This document shows, in pieces, positions 14,130 through 25,947 of a DNA stretch of 64,000 nucleotides (within the stretch, counting starts at the first letter, position 1; the number at the start of each line of letters is the position of its first letter). The stretch covers positions 19,985,804-20,049,803 of the forward strand of contig CP137668.1 of the NCBI GenBank assembly GCA_037976565.1, given 5' to 3'. The notes under the pieces were generated by a model. It saw nothing but the letters and a program-made list of their open reading frames with translations. It was not told the origin of the DNA and did no database searches. The DNA comes from Mesocentrotus franciscanus (taxonomy: Eukaryota; Echinodermata; Echinoidea; Camarodonta; Strongylocentrotidae). Both the position numbers and the translations under genes were made by a program.

Positions 14130-14875
14130 TTTCTTGTTTTCACTTGTCTTTGGAATATTCTTCTTTTTTCCGTCTGAGTGGAAGTCCGGTTTAAGTCTTC
14201 GGAAGAGAAAGCTCATTCCTTTCCTCTTTTTGTTTAATACTTTGCATTCCTTTTCTTTTCTTTTTGAGTGGAACTCCGGTTTAAGTCTTCGGACCAGAAA
14301 CAGAGAAAGCTCATTCCTTTCCTCTTTTTTATACTTTGCATTCCTTTTCTTTTCTTTTTGAGTGGAACTCCGGTTTAAGTCTTCGGACCAGAAACAGAGA
14401 AAGCTCATTCCTTTCCTCTTTTTTTTATACTTTGCATTCCTTTTCTTTTCTTTTTGAGTGGAACTCCGGTTTAAGTCTTCGGACCAGAAACAGAGAAAGC
14501 TCATTCCTTTCCTCTTTTTTATACTTTGCATTCCTTTTCTTTTCTTTTTGAGTGGAACTCCGGTTTAAGTCTTCGGACCAGAAACAGAGAAAGCTCATTC
14601 CTTTCCTCTTTTTTTTTATACTTTGCATTCCTTTTCTTTTCTTTTTGAGTAGAACTCCGGTTTAAGTCTTGGACCAGAAACAGAGAAAGCTCATTCCTTT
14701 CCTCTTTTAAAAAAAATTTTCTTTCATTTTCTTTTCTTTTTGAGTGGAACTCCGGTTTAAGTCTTCGGATCAGAAACAGAGAAAGCTCATTCCTTTCCTC
14801 CTTTTTTAAAACTTTGCTTTCATTTTCTTTTCTTTTTGAGTGGAACTCCACTGTAAGACTGTGGACCGGAAACAG
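14130..14875. repeat. Pyrimidine-rich minisatellite, eight units of 91-96 bp
   Basis: The word gagtgga(a)ctccgg recurs at 14175, 14266, 14360, 14456, 14550, 14646, 14742 and 14838. Each unit is a long C/T tract ending in TTTTTGAG followed by tggaactccggtttaagtct. Open frames across it simply translate the repeat. Confidence 0.93.
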
Positions 14876-15756
14876 AGACTGAAATAGATCATTTCTTTCC
14901 CTTCTTTAAAATCTTTGGAATCAAACATGTAGGCCAATAGAAGTAAATAGAAGATAAATAGCTCATATTTTATTAAAAGAATGTGGCGTGTGTGAGGTTG
15001 TGTGCGAGTTTTGTTACCCTTCAAAGTTGAGCGAGTGTTGGTTATTGACTGAACAGGACGAAATCTTTGTGGGGCCGGGGAGTCATAATTATGACAAGCA
15101 AGAAAAATAAACTATACATTTATTATCATTAGTTCACTGTAATCATGTATAAACACATGTATATCGCCTTATGGGTATAAAATTTGCAAGGAGGAAGAAA
15201 ACATTCTTTGTGTACCTATATGGAAGGCCTATATGTCACTATTTTCAAATAGGACGCAGGCTTGTTCTGTCCCCCACCCCTATCATTATCCACCGGATAG
15301 TTTGTTTACGGACAAATCTTGTGTTTAAAAACGATTTCAAGCTTATATCACATATTTTCAAAGCTACTTGACCCAAATCTAGAAATATAGAGTTTATATC
15401 CCTTACAATAAGTGGGCACTTTAACGCACTAAATTGCGACCCCACCTTAAAATTCATCTTTACGAGTTGAAATGTGTGAAAGAGTTTATGACGAGAAGGG
15501 TTATATAAACCTTAAAAGTTCAAGTAACGCTATACTGAGTTATCCATGAAGGAATCACTGCTCTTTGGTTCTTCGAGCACTTCACAATGATAGGCATATA
15601 TTTGATGCAGAAATGATAGGTGGAGAATTATTTTAGCAAGTCAACGAAAGTTATACCCCCTCCCCGAAAAAAACTCACTGACAGCAAAAGAAAACACTTC
15701 CTCTACAGCAACAATAACAACAACAACTACCAATACTACTACTACTATAACTTCTG

Positions 15757-17350
15757 CTAATAATATTAACCTTAACACTAGACCTAACCCTAACTCGATC
15801 AACCCTAATTACCAAAACCATAAACCTAATCCACTCTAACCCTACTTCACCCTAGCCCTAACCTAACACTAATCCTAACTCGACCCTTATTGTGATCTAA
15901 ACCCTAACCCTAATTCACTCCTAACACCGGTCCTATTATATAAACTTACTATCGGCCCTAAATCCTAACCTTAATCCACCTCTAACCCTAACCCAACCCT
16001 AACCCTAATTCAATTCAATTTATTTTGCCAAGCAATACATAAAAAATACAGGGTAAAACAAAAACAGTATACAAAGTATCACACCATTACAATTACTAAA
16101 CACAGAAAAACACAGAATCAATTTACAAACATGAATAAAAAGCGTTTAAAAACAGAAGCGAAATTGCTTAGGCTGGTAGCAGCCAGAAAGGAGGTGGTCC
16201 TTAATTATGCAGCTGACCAAAAAACCAAATATAAAAAGTCTTATGATAATAATTTAAGCTATAATAACAATTACATGTAAAATATCATAATGAATTCAAC
16301 AACCATTGAAATCTTTAGCTAGCATCCATATAGCTAGGTCCAACAAATATTTTTTGTATTTACGTTTAAAAGTGTTAACAGATTTCGATTCAAGTATTTC
16401 ACGAGGTATAGTGCTACATAAGCAAGGTCCATTATATATTACTTTACGTTTATATGAAGTTGTATGTACAAGTGTCAAATAAAAATTATTAGCAATTTGA
16501 GTGCTATAGTGGTGTATATTACAATTTAGTATAAACAGTTTTAAAAGTGATTTGGGAAGGATTTGTAAATAGCACCGGAACATAAATATTGCACATTGAT
16601 AATTATTCATATCAGTAAAATTCAATATTTTCATTTCTTTAAAAAAGTGGATGTGTATGGGCAAGATAAGAAGTATGACAAATAGTACGAGTTGCACGTT
16701 TTTGCAATAAAATTACTTTTCTAATAATGGGTTTCATGTGCATTCCCCCATGCAAGTATTCCATAATACAAAAATGGTAATATTAAACTGTTATATATCA
16801 TCTTCAATATACATTTAGGAAATGATTTTAATTTATAGATAACACCAATATTTTTGGATAATACATTACAAACAGCATTTACATGATCAGTCCACTTCAA
16901 TTTGTTATCAATGGTGATGCCAAGAAATTTAAGTGAAGAGACCTGTTTAATTTCTGTATTACACAGATGAATAATAATTCAACCCTAACCCTCAATCAAT
17001 CCTAACCCCAAACTTATAACCGTAGAACGTTACCTTAATCCATACCTAACCATAACCCAAACACTTACCCTAGCCCTAACTCTATAGGCCTATACCGCTA
17101 GCCCTATATACCGCTTACCCTATAATCCTTATACTCAAGCCCCTAATTGCCAACATCCAAAACCCTAATTCTAGCCCTAACACTAAACCTACCAATCCTA
17201 TGCCTAATCTTTGCCCTACCCTAACCCTAATGCCAGCCCGGCCTAGAACTATAAGCCAGCATAATGCTAACAGAACCAAATCCTAGCTTAACGCCCTAAC
17301 CCTAACTCGACTGTAAATACCAAACACACCCTATATTACCCTAACTTTAA
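15757..17350. repeat. Degenerate telomere-like (CCCTAA) tract
   Basis: Runs of ccctaaccctaa and variants (cctaatcc, ccctagccc, cctaactcg) occupy 15757-16013 and 16975-17350, interrupted by the LINE at 16014-16974. The C-rich strand is the plus strand throughout. Degeneracy is high, with hardly more than three perfect hexamers in a row. Confidence 0.85.
16014..16974 (-). mobile_element. 5'-truncated non-LTR retrotransposon with 8-bp target duplication
   Basis: The minus strand encodes the end of a LINE reverse transcriptase: SLKFLGITIDNKLKWTDHVN, YNSLILPFLYYGILAWGN, then (after a frameshift) LLQKRATRTICHTSYLAHT and a tail with YNGPCLCSTIPREI and SVNTFKRKYKKYLL. These are the thumb/tail motifs of CR1/L2/jockey-type elements. 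TAATTCAA lies at both ends (16006-16013 and 16975-16982). The 3' tail is AATTGAATTGAA-like rather than poly(A). It lies within the telomere-like tract, cutting it in two. Confidence 0.88.
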
Positions 17351-18170
17351 CCAAGCTGCCTTCATCATCCGTTTTCATTTATTCATTTATTCTTTCTTTT
17401 TAACTTCTTCTTCTTCTTCTTATGATGTTGATAAGGAGGAGGAGGAGAAAGTTAGATTAAGGGTCGGAGAGATTTTTAAAGGGATAAGGCGTTTTCGTTT
17501 AAGCTGCTTCTCTTTTGCTTCCTTTCTTCTTCTCCTTCTTCTTCGTCTTTTTTCCTTGTCATTCTCTTCTTATTTTCTTTTCCATTTTATATATGGTTGT
17601 TTTAGATTAAATACAATTAAGGTTATAGTGTTCCATAAATGCTTCTGTATTTCCTTTCCTTGTTATAGAGTTCATTATTCTTTGCATACTTCTAATAAGT
17701 TCTATACTAACCACATTTTCTTGATATTCAGCTGCCGCTGCTTATGACAGTATATTTCTATTTAACGATCTATATTATGTTAAAAGAGATTTTTAAAATC
17801 CTTTTAACTATTAAAAGTGTTTTTGTTCCACATAACTTTTTATTTGCGATTTTCTCACTTTTCTCTTCCCCCTTTTATCTTTTGAATATAATGATAAATG
17901 GTAAGTTATTAAATAAAGCCTATCCATACGACTAATGATAATTGAGCTATACCTACGAATGTGCATTCATATTCTAAGAATGTATTTCTTGCTTTTCTTC
18001 TATTCTTTTTATTTGTGTTTTCTTGTCTCTTTTAAATATTTTTTTGCTTACTCCCAGCCTTTATCCCTTTCTTATTCAACATCATAACGCTTGCGGGGTC
18101 TAGGATTTCGAATGTTACTCTACTTATAAGACTGTGATATCTCTGATGATAGTGATCTTCTTGTGGTTCT
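17351..18170. other. T-rich stretch, no gene seen
   Basis: Pyrimidine-rich (cttcttcttcttctt at 17407 and again at 17526). Short frames are Phe/Leu/Ile-rich by composition only. Confidence 0.5.
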
Positions 18171-18785
18171 AGGACAATTACCCCCTGGGCAATCACCCCC
18201 CGGAAAATTACCCCCCGGAAAGCTACCCCCCAAGGACAATTACCCCGGAAAATTACCCCGGAGAATTACCCCCGAGGACAATAACCCCTAAGGACAATTA
18301 CCCCGGAAATTTACCCCCGGAGAATTACCCCCGAGGACAATTACCCCCAAGGACAATTACCCCGGAAATTTACCCCGGAAAACTACCCCCGAGGACAACT
18401 ACCCCGAGGACAATTACCCCCGAGGACAATTACCCCCGAGGACAATTACCCCCGAGGACAATTACCCCCAAGGACAATTACCCCGGAAAACTACCCCCGA
18501 GGACAACTACCCCGAGGACAATTACCCCGAGGACAATTACCCCCGAGGACAATTACCCCCGAGGACAATTACCCCCAAGGACAATTACCCCGGAAAACTA
18601 CCCCCGAGGACAACTACCCCGAGGACAATTACCCCGAGGACAATTACCCCCAAGGACAATTACCCCGGAAAACAACCCCGAGGACAATTACCCCGGAAAA
18701 CTACCCCTGAGGAATTACCCCCGAGGACAATTACCCGCCCCCATGGATAACTACGCCTGAGGACAACTACCCCGAAGACAATCAG
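18171..18785. repeat. GGACAATTACCCC(C)GA minisatellite, forward orientation
   Basis: About 36 units of 15-17 bases alternate between ggacaattaccccc- and ggaaaactacccc-type variants. The left end starts taggacaattaccccctggg, then caatcacccc; the right end is gacaatcaggattc. Confidence 0.95.
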
Positions 18786-19285
18786 GATTCAATAGCAAAA
18801 GACGATTTGACACATTGAGAGATGTTGTGAAGGCTACGAGCCCATAAAATCCGTGCATGAACCCACATTCGTTCAAATACTTGCGCGTGATGTTCCTCTC
18901 ATTACTACACATTTTTCTTTAACTATAATGTATGCAACACCACTGTGGTTGCTGTTTTCTACGAAGGATTCCTCTTGAGCAGCGTTATTTCAAATTTTTG
19001 TTAGACACAGTGCCCTCTTAAGAAATGAAAAGTTTCGCCCAATCTTAAATTCTTCACAAACTATTTATTTTGCATCACTCTGGCATTCGTCAAGAGCTAT
19101 GTACACACGTATGGGCACATTTGTTTCTTGATTTAGTGAACGAGCAAGAAAAAAAGGACAAGACATACTTATTTTCTTTTAATATGGCACCGTACATACC
19201 ATATATTTAACTTGAAGGCAATTTTTATTTCAAAATAAATTACAGTACAAGAAAACATATTTGAGTTCACCATGACAACAGAAAT

Positions 19286-19312
19286 ATATATATATATATA
19301 TAAATATATATA
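19286..19312. repeat. (TA)n microsatellite
   Basis: Alternating AT; a second, longer tract is at 20410-20437. Confidence 0.9.
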
Positions 19313-19555
19313 TTACATTACATTTATAAACATGAAGAGAACCTTTAGTTTGGAATAGATCGTGGATGAGGGCCTATTATGCATACAAAGACAAATATAC
19401 TATCAGCTGATTAGAAAAGTTACAGAGGATGCATAAATAATGAAATCTTACATCCTAATTTCTTTGTTGGGCCATTTTGGGGAGACTAGCTGTAACGCGT
19501 ACTCATCTGCGCGCAATGTATTGTTAAATTTCTAAGAAATGTAAATTCCGTACTT

Positions 19556-19625
19556 TGATTTGATACATGCGTCTTCTGGCAATTGAATTCGATTTGATAC
19601 ATGCGTCTTCTGGCAATTGAATTTG
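19556..19625. repeat. 35-bp direct duplication
   Basis: gatacatgcgtcttctggca followed by attgaatt occurs twice in immediate succession. Confidence 0.9.
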
Positions 19626-20396
19626 ATTCAATACTCGTGGCATATTAAGTCAAACTTCACAAAGATGGAATGGATACAGAGCGAGAGGGTGGGCGAAAGC
19701 TCCTCCTGGGAGGATACATGTACGTCAAGCAAAAGATTTGGCAGATGGGTACGAGGGCTTTGAATGTGAGCTACGAAGGAACACACGACAATGCAGAGCA
19801 AAAATTAAGGTAAGCATCAAACGTACCAACATATTGTGGAGTGAATGACTTGTACCAACCGTTTATTACAATACATAAGTCCCAGAGCCTATTGGTTCTA
19901 CGCCACAGCCCATTGTCTAATATATTACCAATATGAAAATGATTAAGGTTGAACAGAGCCTAACAATTCATATAATAATTTCAAATTTTTTTAAATGGAC
20001 ACTAGCATAGCATAAATTTAAGTTAAAACTTTAGACGCACGGCTTCCTAGGACCAGTGATCTCTTTGGTCAATATAATTAATGGACAGTCGGCTCAAAGG
20101 GTTGTTCCCTAAACAGCTCCTTATAAATTCTTAACTGCAAACTTTTAAACGAATTCACCGAGACACAACTGTGTCCGTTTTCTTACGTAACGTTTCCATA
20201 AAAATCAGAGGTCGCCATTGAGTCATAATTGACTCAACACACTTAACCCTAATAAGGCCGGGGCAGAGGGCACGTCCCCCGGCCGCTCAAAAATATGTTA
20301 AAATCAGCCCTAAATTCGCCAAAATGTACTGAAAAACAGGGACGTGCCCCACGGGCCCCAAAATTCAATAATTGTTTGTAATAAAAAAAATATAAA

Positions 20397-20399
<3 letters not shown>

Positions 20400-20438
<39 letters not shown>
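20400..20438. repeat. Poly(A) followed by (TA)n
   Basis: aaaaaaaaa then about 14 TA repeats; may be the 3' tail of a decayed retroelement. Confidence 0.85.
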
Positions 20439-20439
<1 letters not shown>

Positions 20440-20459
20440 AATGCCTGACCTAAAAAGTT

Positions 20460-20665
20460 GACTCCAACGAAACAAAATGTCAAATTTACAATTTTCGTGA
20501 CCAAAAAAAAGTGTCCGCTTACCAAACCCCCGCTTTTCTGCGATTTTTATGGGACCAAAAAAAGTGGGGTCCGCTTACCCCCCGCTTATTCAGCAATTTT
20601 ATGGGACCCAAAAAAGTTATCTCCGCTTACCCCCCTCCCCCGTTTATTCAGCGGCTGGCTGAGCC
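20460..20665. repeat. Degenerate tandem repeat (ccgcttacccccgcttattc)
   Basis: About three to four ~60-base units containing 'atgggaccaaaaaa', 'tccgcttacc' and 'cgcttattcagc'. It adjoins a cctggatccgcccctg terminus at 20750-20765. Confidence 0.75.
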
Positions 20666-20899
20666 GTTGCGTTTTGGGGACTAAAACAAAAATATTTATA
20701 TGTTCTCTTACCCCCGTGTGCCCCATATACGCACCCGGGAAGAAATTCCTGGATCCGCCCCTGGGCATTATGCCCCCCACGATTTTCTAATTGTTCGGGA
20801 ACGCATATGGATGGCGCCCCGACGCTCGCTGACCTTTTCTTTCGAGTCTTGCGCATCTTTAAAGAATGTTTTTGAAAATCGGATGCTTAAATATGAATA

Positions 20900-22270
20900 A
20901 TATATGATTTATGGGTAAAATGTGATTTATGACCTTATTTGCATAAATTACCATAAATATGCAAATAAGTGAATTTTTCAAAAATTGAAATTATCATAGT
21001 ATTGTATAATACACTTCACTTGACATGCGTGCAAATTTACGCGGAGATCGGCCGTTTCACGGCAGCGATCTTAAGGGCATAATCACCCCGGCCGTATTAA
21101 GAACTCAAAAGTGATTCGGTAACATTGTTGAAGGTTGATTAAAAAACGGTGTAATTTTTGTATGAAATCTTACTTATTATATTCCTTTTACTGTACTTAC
21201 AGGCAAAAAATCCTGAAAAATTCTTAAACCACAAATAAATGCACGGTTTTCTTTGAAGCGGACACTGAGTAACACCCTTTAACAGTGATTAACAGTAAAT
21301 TCTCCCAACCATTTTTGAATTTTCCAAACCGTTTTCCATGAAAATAAGACATAAGACAGGCTTTTAAAATCTTTCAACACTAAAATGTCTGGAATGTTAT
21401 GAAGAGCCAGTTTGTTGCAATCGTCACAAGACGATGTACTTTCACCTGAAATGTAATTAAATTGTGATAATATAGTTGGGAGAATTAAGGAATCGATCAG
21501 TGAGATCAGTTTTCCCAATGGTTATCATTAATAATGGTCCGTTTTCACTCAAACTTTCAGATTATCTTTAATTGTACATCTAGCAATGAAGTCACTGCCT
21601 TAGCACCATTTTCTCTCATATAAACAATGTTACCAAGTCCCTTTAAAGACCGAAAAATAAATGATTCGCAAGATCAATGTCATTGCTGTAGCTAAGGACA
21701 GCCAAATTGATGATTTTCCGCACTATATGCAAACATCACACTCGGAGAGGACCTCCTTGCAGTGGTATTTTCAGAGGAGGGAGGGGTGGGCTGGCATTGC
21801 CTACCATAAGCACAAGGTAAAGGGGATAAAATAAGAATCACAGTTTAAACTTCATGAAATTAGTGTCGTTGCTTCAGTTCATAGAGGAACCGTAAGCTTA
21901 TTAATGATCTACTGAGATCGTAATCAATTACTTAACGGTTATAGCTGAGCACAAGATTAAACAAATAACCACATTAAAATATTACTTAAAATTTGGAGAC
22001 CGGCCTAAAACGCAAACATTTTCCGTAATATGCGTTGCCACCCCACTTTTCAGTGACGATGTTTCCATCATTTCATGGTTGACTGAGCACAAACAGAGGA
22101 AAAAATTATTAAGTCATAAAGGTATTTCTTTACTTCTTGTTGTTGAAAGAAACTAAAGACGGCAAGCTAGTCAGTTACTTTCCCCCACATCGTATTTATT
22201 AGGTTATGCTTGAGTGAGCACAAATTAAAGATAGAATACAAAAATGCAATGTCATATTAAACAATAAAGG
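20900..22270. other. No gene seen
   Basis: Repeated 'ataaatatgcaaataa'-like words near 20890-20970 and an unsupported minus-strand frame at 21279-21518. Confidence 0.5.
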
Positions 22271-22274
22271 ACAT

Positions 22275-22475
22275 CAATTTGTTTATGAATAGCGACCCCG
22301 ATTTCGTATTATGAATAGCGGTCCTTAAGAGTAATGACCCTAGATATGAATTATGAATAGCGACCCTTATCTCACTTTATGAATAGCGGTCCTCAAGAAT
22401 AACAGTCCTCACGCTTTTGTGAATAGTGGCCCTCTTTCCGTTTTATGAATAGCGGTTCTTCACGTATCGGAAGTT
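22275..22475. repeat. Degenerate ~40-bp tandem repeat (atgaatagcggtcct)
   Basis: tatgaatagcgaccc / tatgaatagcggtcctt occurs six times between 22285 and 22455 with spacers of similar length. Confidence 0.8.
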
Positions 22476-22499
22476 CCACGTAATAAATCGCGGTCCTTA

Positions 22500-23855
22500 T
22501 GACTAGTGAGGTTACACTCCGAGCCAGCATGTTTATTAAGGGAAAAACATACAATCACACAAACACACAAACAAGAGAGGAATAGTCACATTTCAAAGGT
22601 GATGTAAATGAGTACCTGGTAGGAATTAATTCGTTGAAATGCTAGAGCGCCGCAGTGGCCGCCTTGCTAAAGCAAGGGTAATAATCGGGGCAGCGCCAGG
22701 AGCGTCACAACGTGACAGACATGTCCGCTATATAAGAAGCCACCATTATTAATATTATTATGAAGTAATGGATGGAGGTCAACGACCTTCTGAAAAACAT
22801 TGTTCTACAATAAAGGAAGCAATGACATACATTTTAGGAATAAACATGGTTATTTTGTCTTTAATTTGTGCACAGTCAAACATGACATATAGGTCCAATA
22901 TGATAAAAGTAACTGACAAGATATACCAAGTTTAATTTCTGTCAATATTAAATGAAATAGAGATATTAAGATTTGTTTTTGTTGTTAATGTTATTTTTTG
23001 TTCATTTTCGCTGACCTGAAGTTAGAATTGTGATTATTTTGTTCTTTAACTTGTGATCAGTCATACATGAACTAACGGATGTTAAGCAGGGTAACAGGAG
23101 GTCATCGATGGGTGTGCATGGTGTTCGCATTCAGAGCTGACAAATCATCAATTTGACAGTCTCACTACAATTAAGCAAAGGCATTAATGTAGCTAATTTT
23201 CCAAATTTTGTCTTTAAAGATAGTATCACACATTTGCAAGCCCTCAAAATCTCGATGAGATTTTTCTGCAGATGGCTTGTGATATGCAATACAATTTTTG
23301 AACAATACTCTGAAAGATTTAGAGCTCAACCCCTTCCAGTTATGAAGTAGGAAACAAAAATGTAATCAATTATTTTCTTTTATTTTCCTCATTTTCTATT
23401 ACGGCGTCTACCAGACGCTTTAAGAAGGAAAATATTAAAATTGTCATTAATAATATTTTCAGTAATAATAATGACATTACATTATCGATAACATTGTGGC
23501 GTATCCGCACTCCTCTCCAATTTGCTCAGAAAATGTAATCAACTTAATTCTCTTCGTTGTTGATGACGGAATAGATTTCTTCCATACAAGGATTGGATAG
23601 GAAAACACATTTGAAATAGTATATTTAGGGTGCATGTATAACTGAAAATTTTGTCTAAGGAAAATAAAGATTTCTGATTTTTAGTACAGAGTAGAAGGGA
23701 GGAGTTTGCAACTTAAACAAAATAAAATCTTATCTTTAATCGGAATTCATTTAAACTTTCACCGACCCATTCCTCTCATTTACCTGCTTGATTAAGTATG
23801 ACTGGCTACTTCTGGTTTCCACACAAATATTTCTGTAAAAGCACAGATACAATCC
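22500..23855. other. No gene seen
   Basis: Unremarkable AT-rich sequence; a short frame at 23153 has no domain. Confidence 0.5.
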
Positions 23856-23857
23856 TG

Positions 23858-24389
23858 TTAAAAGTACTATTCCCATTTGCAGGCCAAAAAATGAAAAGGT
23901 TAAATTCCAACGGCATTTGAAAGATAATACTAATTTAGAACTCTCCTAAAAACGGGGTTTGAAAATGTCTTTAAGTGGGAAAATAACAAATATTAGTTGT
24001 CGAATCGACTTAAGAGCTATAGAGCCAGTAAGTAACAGTCTGATTTTCAGACCATTGTACCGAATGGTCCGAACGTTTTAAGCTGCGCAGTGATTCAATC
24101 AGTTTAATTTGGCCATTACAAGAAGTGGGTTATTGATGTAGGCAAATGCTTATGTACCCTTTACAGCTCATTTTATATATGTTATTACCAAAGAAGAAAA
24201 AAGGCCAGTCAGTCACTCAATAGTGTCTGACGGTGAAGTCTAGCAAGTAAACGGGTTTCCTTGCATAATTTGAATATTAGGACACTGCTAACGTTTATAT
24301 TTCACAGATAGGACATACATGACATATTCATAATTCCTACAAAGTTCGACAGCATTAGATGTTTGCTGCAAAAGGACATAGTATCTTTA
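23858..24389. mobile_element. TTAA-flanked MITE, family A, copy 3 (degraded ends)
   Basis: Interior clearly homologous to copies 2 and 4. The left terminus is TTAAAAGTACTATTCCC and the right terminus AAGGACATAGTATCTTTAC, so both have mutated and TTAA is lost on the right. A family B element lies directly against its right end. Confidence 0.8.
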
Positions 24390-24716
24390 CGGTTCAAAGG
24401 AAATCCAACCCTTGTAACAATTCCATTGCTTTTAAGGAATGAAAGCAGATACATCAGAGAAACAGAATGGCAAAAGTTTGGAATAAATCGGACCAATGAT
24501 AAGAAAATAATGAATGTTTGATATATGAGATCACTATATACATCCATGCAAATCTCAAATTGGCAATTCTCTCATTGGATTGTGCCGTAGTGACAAATAA
24601 CCCTTCGTTTGTCTTGTACACAAATATGAAGATTTTTTCTTCTCCCAAGCGCCTTCACCCTTGGGGCACTACTTAAAATATAATATGGAGAGTATATTAT
24701 TACAGGTTCTCTAGAA
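24390..24716. mobile_element. Family B MITE, partial copy in opposite orientation
   Basis: Contains aaatccaacccttg near its left end, then atcagagaaacagaatggca and, near its right end, cttcacccttggggcactac. The last segment is the reverse complement of the family B interior at 48790-48815. Confidence 0.65.
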
Positions 24717-24750
24717 ATAATTTTTGTGTGTAGGAACAAACGGGAAGGGA

Positions 24751-25100
24751 GTGTCGTGGTCGAGTGGTTTAAGGCGCTTGACTTGGAGATTCGAAGGTCG
24801 AGGGTTCGAATCCCGACACGGCACTAATATCCTTTGGCAAGATATTAACCTGCACTTGCTACTCTCCACCCAGGTGTTAAATGGGTACCCGGTAGGATGC
24901 GACCGTCATTGTTGGTCAAACAGTTTTTGAGCGTCATGTAACGCCTGGCTGGAATGCTCCCAGGGAGTGGAGATTGTGCACACATTGTGTGCGGGTAAGC
25001 ACTGAATCAATGACCGGGGTAATAATATATTTGTAAAGCGCTTAGAGACATTTGTATTTAGCGCTATATAAATTAAATTTATTATATTATTATATTATAA
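24751..25100 (+). mobile_element. tRNA-derived SINE
   Basis: The head 24751-24824 is a tRNA-like sequence: GTGTCGT pairs with ACGGCAC, there is an A box (tggtcgagtgg) and a perfect B box (ggttcgaatcc), so an internal RNA polymerase III promoter is present. It has no long variable arm, and no clean anticodon stem can be drawn. The body (ctactctccacccaggtg, then gtaaatgggtacc-like) is a segment seen in metazoan SINEs. The tail (gcgcttagagacatttgtat) runs into a TTATA-rich end, probably shared with a partner LINE. Confidence 0.85.
24755..24822 (+). promoter_or_regulatory. Internal Pol III promoter (A and B boxes) of the SINE
   Basis: The A box at about 24757-24767 and B box at about 24803-24813 match type 2 consensus closely. 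Spacing is within the range that TFIIIC tolerates. Confidence 0.7.
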
Positions 25101-25164
25101 AGTTGTCTGCCGCTACTTTATACAGAAAATACCGATTCGGCTAATTCGAAGAGCCCTACCTATA

Positions 25165-25505
25165 TATATTTTTTTTTATTTATTCATGGTTAAAAACAAA
25201 TACAACTTGTGCCCGCATTCAGCAAAAGCTGTTTTTTCAGCGAGGCAGTGATTACATAAAATTCGAATAAAATTTAAAACAATGAAAATATAATTCACAA
25301 ACAAATATGAAAGTTATAATAAATGAACATATTTACAGAAATTTAACTACAAAATCAAATCATAGTGACAAAGGGAAAAAACCCAAAACAAACACAAAAC
25401 AATCAAATAAACAATTAAGTTTGTATCTACGGGATGAAAGTGATTCTAACTTTCAAAAATTCAAACTTTGTTCAACACGCTTCACTAATTTTCAGGTTTA
25501 GTCTT
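25165..25505. repeat. AT-rich block resembling a reversed LINE 3' end
   Basis: tttttttttatttattcatgg followed by A-rich sequence. The open frame at 25307 has no domain. Placement directly after the SINE tail is the only context. Confidence 0.35.
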
Positions 25506-25614
25506 GAGAAGTTAACTATCAATGTTGGACTCCCCGTTAACAAAAAAATCACAAGGAGTTGCTTTTAGGAAACTTAATTCGTTGTGTTGAGATCAACGTA
25601 CATGTAGCTATTTA

Positions 25615-25835
25615 GGGTGAATTGCCGTTTGGTTAACAACCAGCCAGTCTACTATCCACTTTGTCCCATAATAGTTTCGTCTACTTATCGTTAGATCTAG
25701 CGGCCATCTAGGACGACAGTCATTCAGTCTAATCCCCAATTAATCTATTACCATTTGGTCTATTATTCATTTTGTCTGATTCCTAGTTTTCTAAATGCCC
25801 ATTTCGTCTACCATCCATAATGCCTAATAATTAGT
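25615..25835. repeat. Degenerate ~22-bp tandem repeat (ccatttggtctaat)
   Basis: Variants of atccactttgtccc, ccatttggtctat, cattttgtctgat and ccatttcgtctacc follow one another. It lies just upstream of the MULE relic. Confidence 0.65.
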
Positions 25836-25876
25836 GGATGATTAATAGCCTATATATATGGGAATAATGTTTTATC

Positions 25877-25944
25877 TCTCTCAATCTCTCTCTCTCTCTC
25901 TCCCCACACTTCCTCTCTCTCTCTCTTTTCTTTTTCTCTAATAG
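25877..25944. repeat. (TC)n microsatellite
   Basis: Interrupted CT run immediately before the MULE start codon. Confidence 0.9.
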
Positions 25945-25947
25945 GTC

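Larger units (their letters stand above)
18790..20240. other. No gene seen
   Basis: Mixed AT-rich sequence with the 35-bp duplication and a TA tract. Confidence 0.5.

Noticed and set aside
14115..14851. Long Lys/Glu/Arg-rich frames on the minus strand
   Set aside because: Translation of the pyrimidine minisatellite units; the residues repeat exactly with the unit.
24751..24824. Functional tRNA gene
   Set aside because: The acceptor stem and Pol III boxes are present, but no proper anticodon stem forms and SINE body sequence follows directly.
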